Assembly: GCA_963773835.1 (NCBI GenBank)
Contig: CAVZCQ010000001.1
Span: 1,178,001-1,242,000, forward strand
Length of the DNA: 64,000 nt
DNA from: JOPF136 sp963773835
GTDB taxonomy: Bacteria; Acidobacteriota; Terriglobia; Acidiferrales; UBA7541
Direction: 5' to 3'
Below are positions 60,231-64,000 of the stretch, piece after piece. The notes beneath the pieces were generated by a model, which saw only the letters and a program-made list of their open reading frames with translations, was not told where the DNA came from and did no database searches. The translations under genes were made by a program, and so were the position numbers. Position 1 is the stretch's first letter. The number at the start of each line of letters is the position of its first letter.

Positions 60231-60430
60231 GGAGTACGGTAATCGTTTGCATGCTTGATCCGCGCCAAGCTCCGCCAATGGCGCTGGGAAGCGTGGCCGT
60301 CTCGGTTGTGCCCGACTCGGTCGAGCGGGAAGTCCTCGTGGTGGTTAACGGCTCGCAAGACCAGACGCGCGAAGTGTCGCGAAGTTTTGCCGGCTCACCA
60401 CGTCCCAGTCACGGGGCGGTAATTCCTTGA
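60212..60430 (+). pseudogene. Decayed N-terminal fragment of a GT2 glycosyltransferase
   Basis: The frame reads ...RSTVIVCMLD......MALGSVAVSVVPDSVEREVLVVVNGSQDQTREVSRSFAG. This parallels the GT2 start at 61668-61820 (ITVILCTFNRSESLSKVL...WEVLVVDNNSSDQTHRVI), and 18 bases (GGGAAGTCCTCGTGGTGG) are identical in both. The T[FY]NR motif and the second Asp of VVDN are lost, and similarity ends abruptly. It looks like a leftover of a deleted GT2 gene. It overlaps the end of the GT4 gene by a few codons. Confidence 0.5.
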
Positions 60431-60506
60431 GCTTACGTGAATCAGAGGCAGGGACGGCGTCGCCAGCTGATGTTGAAATGCCAGCGTCCGTCGGTCCTAT
60501 GAGTTC

Positions 60507-61574
60507 ATGAACCAGCCCCTTATTTCAGTCGTAATGGTTGTGCGCAATGTTGACCGCTTCCTTGCCGAGGCGATTGAGAGCATCCTCCGCCAGACCTTCA
60601 CCGAGTTCGAGTTCATCATTGCGGATTTTGGCTCGACGGACGGCTGCAAATCGATTATTGCCGGCTATGCGGCCAAGGACTCGCGAATTAAATTCCACGA
60701 GATACTGCCTTTTGGATTGATCGAGGCGCGCAATACAGCCTGTTCTCTCGCGCAAGGGCGATACATCGCGTTGATGGACGCTGACGATGTTTCCCTACCG
60801 AACCGTCTCGAATGGGAGTTCGCGTTCATGGAGGAGCATCCAGAGGTTGGCGTGCTGGGCGGCGCCACGGAGTGGATTGACGCTGCCGGCAGGCCCCTGC
60901 GGGTTGTTCGCTTTCCGACGGATGACCGCGAAATCAGATTGGAGCTGGCCGCCCGCTGCCCATTCAGCCATCCGGCTGTTGTCATCCGCAGCGAAGCGTT
61001 CGCGCTTGTCGGCGGATATCGGCCCGTGTTTGTCCAGGCGGAGGATTACGACTTGTGGCTGCGGATCGCAGAGCACTTCAAAGTCGCCAATCTCGAGCAG
61101 GTGGTCCTCAAATATCGGATTCATACATACCAATTGTCACTGCGAAAGCGCATGCAGCAGACCCTTTGCGTCCTTGCCGCTCAAGTCTCCGCGTCTTCCA
61201 GAAGCAATGGGCTTCCGGATCCGCTGAGCTCGACTGAGCAAATCACGCCGGCTTTTCTTGCTTCATTGGGCGTCGCCGAAGCCGCGCAGCAGATTGCTGC
61301 TGCGAGTGATTACCTCGTTTGGCTTCGCACCATGTGTCAGGCGGGTGAATACTCTACTGCCCTTGCGGTGGCTACTGAGTTGCTGCAGTCCCCTGACTGG
61401 AAATACGTCGAGCGATGGCAAACTGCGGATTTGTACCTGGCCATCGCAAGGCTGTATTGGAGAGAGAAGAGATACTTGAAATCGTTTCTCGCCGCAGGTC
61501 GCGCTGTCACAACACGGCCCGTGGTCTTAGGCCGCCCGCTGAAACCGATGCTTGCGCGGTTGCGCCTGGCGTGA
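60507..61574 (+). CDS. Glycosyltransferase family 2
   Basis: 355 aa. ISVVMVVRNVDRFLAEAIESILRQTFTEFEFIIADFGSTDGCKSIIAGYA, GRYIALMDADDVSLPNRLEWEFAFM (DADD metal motif), CPFSHPAVVIRSEAFALVGGYRPVFVQAEDYDLWLRIAEHF (ED acceptor motif). This layout (ADFGSTDG, DADDVSLP, HPAVVIR, AEDYDLWLR) is common in capsule GT2 enzymes. The C-terminal 110 residues form a helical region with TPR-like character (TALAVATELLQ...LYLAIARLYW). Confidence 0.88.
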   Translation: MNQPLISVVMVVRNVDRFLAEAIESILRQTFTEFEFIIADFGSTDGCKSIIAGYAAKDSRIKFHEILPFGLIEARNTACSLAQGRYIALMDADDVSLPNRLEWEFAFMEEHPEVGVLGGATEWIDAAGRPLRVVRFPTDDREIRLELAARCPFSHPAVVIRSEAFALVGGYRPVFVQAEDYDLWLRIAEHFKVANLEQVVLKYRIHTYQLSLRKRMQQTLCVLAAQVSASSRSNGLPDPLSSTEQITPAFLASLGVAEAAQQIAAASDYLVWLRTMCQAGEYSTALAVATELLQSPDWKYVERWQTADLYLAIARLYWREKRYLKSFLAAGRAVTTRPVVLGRPLKPMLARLRLA

Positions 61575-61578
61575 CTTG

Positions 61579-62628
61579 GTGTTCTGCGAAACTAGACCCG
61601 AAGTGCAAAACATCCCTGTCGACGATCCAGCTCTCGCGCAGAGGGGTTCTTCTGACCACTCTGTGAAGATCACTGTAATCCTGTGCACTTTCAACCGCTC
61701 TGAAAGTCTTTCGAAGGTTCTGGACTGCCTCGCCGCCCAAACGTTTTCCAAGCCGGTCGCGTGGGAAGTCCTCGTGGTGGACAACAACTCCAGCGATCAG
61801 ACGCACAGGGTCATCGAAGATTGTTGTCTTAGGTGTTCCGGTCGCTTTCGGTATCTCTTTGAGCCCCGGCCGGGCAAGTCCCATGCCCTGAACGCTGGAA
61901 TCCGTGAAGCTCGCGGCGACATCCTGGCTTTCATTGACGACGACGTGATCGCAGAGCCTGCCTGGCTACAGACTCTCACTTCCGCCTTGCACACTGGCGA
62001 ATGGGCCGGTGCCGGAGGGCGAATTTTGCCACAGGGGAATTTTTCCCCTCCGCGCTGGTTGTCGCTCAAGGACCGCCACTGGCTGGGCACGCTGGCTTTG
62101 TTCGATCCGGGGACCCAAGCCGGAATCCTCACGGAACCTCCCCTCGGTACCAACATGGCCTATCGACGGGAGGTATTAGAGCGTTTCGAGGGTTTTCGTC
62201 TGGACCTGGGTCCGTGTCCCGGCAGTGAAATCCGCGGCGAAGACACCGAGTTTGGCAGCCGCGTTCTGGCCGCCGGTCTCCGGCTCCGGTACGAGCCTTC
62301 CGCCGTGGTCTTTCACCCGGTTTCGGAGCATCGTCTCCAGAAGAAGTACTTCCTGGCCTGGTGGTTCGACAAGGGCCGCTCGGATCTTCGCGAATTCGGC
62401 ATGCCGCCCGATGCCAAGCGCGTCGTTTTCGGGATTCCGCTTATCTTCTTTCGCAGATTTGCTGTCTGGACGCTGCGATGGATGTTCTCGGTCCGGCCCG
62501 CCCGGAGATTTTACTGCCACACTCAGCTCCGCTGGCTGGCGGGTCAGATGGTGGAATCCCGCCGGCGGCGTCCGCAGGCCTGGTTGGCAAGTGAAATTGC
62601 TACGAAGGGTCCGGAAGTACCCCGCTGA
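61579..62628 (+). CDS. Glycosyltransferase family 2
   Basis: 349 aa if GTG 61579 is used; TTG 61576 and TTG 61552 are other in-frame options and no ribosome-binding site decides. ITVILCTFNRSESLSKVLDCLAAQTF, WEVLVVDNNSSDQTHRVIEDCC, GKSHALNAGIREARGDILAFIDDDVIAEPAWLQTL (DDD metal motif), PPLGTNMAYRREVLERFEGFRLDLG and GEDTEFGSRVLAAGLRLRYEPSAVVFHPV. The last 80 residues hold an amphipathic basic helix (FRRFAVWTLRWMFSVRPARRFYCH), suggesting membrane contact. Its 5' part resembles the remnant at 60212-60430. Confidence 0.87.
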   Translation: MFCETRPEVQNIPVDDPALAQRGSSDHSVKITVILCTFNRSESLSKVLDCLAAQTFSKPVAWEVLVVDNNSSDQTHRVIEDCCLRCSGRFRYLFEPRPGKSHALNAGIREARGDILAFIDDDVIAEPAWLQTLTSALHTGEWAGAGGRILPQGNFSPPRWLSLKDRHWLGTLALFDPGTQAGILTEPPLGTNMAYRREVLERFEGFRLDLGPCPGSEIRGEDTEFGSRVLAAGLRLRYEPSAVVFHPVSEHRLQKKYFLAWWFDKGRSDLREFGMPPDAKRVVFGIPLIFFRRFAVWTLRWMFSVRPARRFYCHTQLRWLAGQMVESRRRRPQAWLASEIATKGPEVPR

Positions 62629-62646
62629 GGCGCGACCAACGACACT

Positions 62647-63651
62647 ATGGCTGCTTCTACGATTTCGAGATACAAGCAAACCTGGGCTTGGGAGCGCTTG
62701 CGCAGAAGCTGGCTGGGCAATCTCGTCCGGGGGTCGAGAGGCTGCAAACGGGAGCTCTGGGCATGGCTGCGCTGTCCGCGCGTGAGTGTGCCGGAGGTCG
62801 AACAACTCGTCCGCTCCCTCGCGATTTTTCAACCGCAAGTCCCGGCGGATGTAGCCGGACAACAACAAACCCAAGCCCCGATCTTCTTGCTCTCCACTGG
62901 CTGGAGAGCGGGCTCTACTCTGCTCCAGCGCGTCCTCGTTACGGACCCGCGCCTGCTTCTCTGGGGAGAGCCGCTCGGAGAAATGGGTGTTGTCACCCGG
63001 CTGGCTGAAATGCTCAGCGGTTCCGTCAGCTCCCGCAATCTGGAGCAATGGAACAACCAGCCGGATCCAGCTTCACCGGGATTGGCCACTGCCTGGGTTG
63101 CAAACCTGTACCCTCCTGGCACTGACTTTCGTCTGGCGCTGCGGAGTCTGTTTGATCGCTGGCTTGAAGAGCCCGCCCGCCACCGGGGTTTTGTCCGTTG
63201 GGGCCTCAAGGAGGTGCGGCTGGGCGCCACGGAGGCCTGTCTGCTGCATTGGTTATATCCGCAGGCCAAGTTTGTGATCATCTCACGCCATCCCTATGAC
63301 GCTTATCGCTCCATGGCCGATGCCCATTGGGGCGAGGTGTACTACAGGTACCCGGATGTCCCCGGTGATTCGGCTGCAAGTTTTGCGAGGCACTGGAATC
63401 GTCTGGCAGTCAGTTGGGCTCGCCTGCCGGCAGATTTCCCCTCCGTTCACATCAAGTATGAAGATCTGATTGCCGGCAAGGTTGATTTCCGCCACCTGGA
63501 ATCCTGGCTTGGCATTGAAATTCGCGAAAACGTCGCTCTCTCGGTCTCCGTCGGCGGTACGGCCAAGCGCGGCCGGCTGAGCTGGTACGAGCGTTGGATT
63601 ATCGCGCGTGAGGCTGCCGAGGGAATGCGCGCCCTCGGCTATCCTAAATAG
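62647..63651 (+). CDS. PAPS-dependent sulfotransferase family protein
   Basis: 334 aa. The 5'-phosphosulfate loop is LLSTGWRAGSTLLQRVLVTDPR (residues about 82-103), and the 3'-phosphate motif is KFVIISRHPYDAYRSMADAHWG. KYEDLIAGKVDFRHLESWLGI is the typical C-terminal region. Expected to transfer sulfate from PAPS to a hydroxyl or amine of the glycan. An N-terminal 50-residue basic part (YKQTWAWERLRRSWLGNLVRGSRG) precedes the fold. No PAPS-synthesis gene is nearby. Confidence 0.82.
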   Translation: MAASTISRYKQTWAWERLRRSWLGNLVRGSRGCKRELWAWLRCPRVSVPEVEQLVRSLAIFQPQVPADVAGQQQTQAPIFLLSTGWRAGSTLLQRVLVTDPRLLLWGEPLGEMGVVTRLAEMLSGSVSSRNLEQWNNQPDPASPGLATAWVANLYPPGTDFRLALRSLFDRWLEEPARHRGFVRWGLKEVRLGATEACLLHWLYPQAKFVIISRHPYDAYRSMADAHWGEVYYRYPDVPGDSAASFARHWNRLAVSWARLPADFPSVHIKYEDLIAGKVDFRHLESWLGIEIRENVALSVSVGGTAKRGRLSWYERWIIAREAAEGMRALGYPK

Positions 63652-63702
63652 ACTGCAAGGTGAACCACGAATCGAAGCCGGCTCGCTGGGGGGGTGCTCT
63701 GA

Positions 63703-64000
63703 ATGCTTGCCGCACGAGGGGGAAGCCGCGGCTTCCAGGTGGGAGCTCTCCTGGTGGTCGTGTCATTCTTTGCTTTCATCCTCTTCGTTGTTCTACGCCG
63801 TCAAGCGCGAACAAATCGTTTCGCACGGCAGCCTCAGGCATCGCCCGCTTCCCAGGGCCCCGCGAACCCCGGTAAGGGCGCACGCTCAATCGTCAACGCT
63901 GCGGGGCAGTTCATGACTTTGGATCCCACGGGAAGGTTTCTCGTCAATTCCATCACAGACAAGCCCGTGTTCATTACCGGAGATGCGGCCTGGTCCTTGA
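63703..64000 (+). CDS. Membrane-anchored DUF4038/apiosidase-like glycoside hydrolase, N-terminal part (cut by window end)
   Basis: The frame is open from ATG 63703 to the last base, preceded by an in-frame stop at 63700 and a G-rich ribosome-binding site. The product has a single membrane anchor (VGALLVVVSFFAFILFVVL, residues about 13-31), a Pro/Ala/Arg-rich linker, then MTLDPTGRFLVNSITDKPVFITGDAAWSL. The end resembles the entry of DUF4038 TIM-barrel glycosidases, whose first strand typically reads like 'GR[YF]L.....KPF...GD.AW'. Only about 99 residues are visible, so the enzyme assignment is tentative. It would place a hydrolase on the periplasmic side. Confidence 0.6.
   Translation, partial: MLAARGGSRGFQVGALLVVVSFFAFILFVVLRRQARTNRFARQPQASPASQGPANPGKGARSIVNAAGQFMTLDPTGRFLVNSITDKPVFITGDAAWSL

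Overview
The window is a GC-rich bacterial locus almost entirely devoted to making, modifying and exporting a surface polysaccharide. The organism is probably an acidobacterium or a close environmental relative. The first gene carries Ig-like repeats plus a 'GDF.Q.NNC....ASC.INVTFTP' module of the kind abundant in Acidobacteriota, and GT2/GT4, asparagine-synthase-like and deacetylase genes are densely packed. This placement is inferred from gene style, not shown by a marker gene. No rRNA, tRNA, CRISPR array or insertion sequence was seen.

Layout. (1) 2-1849: 3' part of a secreted Ig-like repeat protein. (2) 1850-2224: leader with a sigma54-type -24/-12 element followed by a near-perfect ops/JUMPstart element (GGCGGTAGCTTG). 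(3) 2225-16705: first polysaccharide operon. It holds a NusG/RfaH-type antiterminator, an isocitrate-lyase homologue that has lost catalytic residues, a degenerate-GGDEF/sugar-phosphate transferase fusion, a WbpB-WbpD-WbpE-like trio, a GT39-type membrane transferase, a flippase-like/GT2 fusion, an O-antigen ligase/polymerase, a GNAT-fold protein and a Cys-less asparagine-synthase-like protein. (4) 16699-18315: the only confident minus-strand gene, a secreted beta-helix protein. (5) 18990-21629: a methyltransferase and a deacetylase-like protein. (6) 21630-22084: a second leader with the same promoter-plus-ops arrangement. (7) 22085 to the window end: about 42 kb of co-oriented genes.

The 42-kb unit holds a WbpA-like dehydrogenase and WbpI-like epimerase, several glycosyltransferases, a canonical AsnB, deacetylases, two Gfo/Idh/MocA oxidoreductases and a Wzx flippase. 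A GDP-heptose set follows (hddA, hddC, gmhA, gmhB) with a sugar dehydratase/reductase. Next is a CDP-sugar-like module: RmlC-type epimerase, DUF4910 protein, SDR, C-methyltransferase, cytidylyltransferase, 2OG-oxygenase-like protein, PIG-L deacetylase and class-III aminotransferase. It ends with a Wzm/Wzt ABC exporter, more GTs, a sulfotransferase and the start of a membrane-anchored glycoside hydrolase.

How it may work together. Homologues of all five ManNAc3NAcA-pathway enzymes (WbpA, B, E, D, I) are present but split between the two operons, and each operon begins with an ops-like element. The NusG paralogue behind the first ops copy is the obvious candidate to read both, so one antiterminator could coordinate two long operons. 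Both a Wzx-type and an ABC-type exporter are encoded, so the locus may make more than one glycan. Two gene remnants (31185-31568 and 60212-60430) and an in-frame duplicated glycosyltransferase show that the locus is being remodelled.
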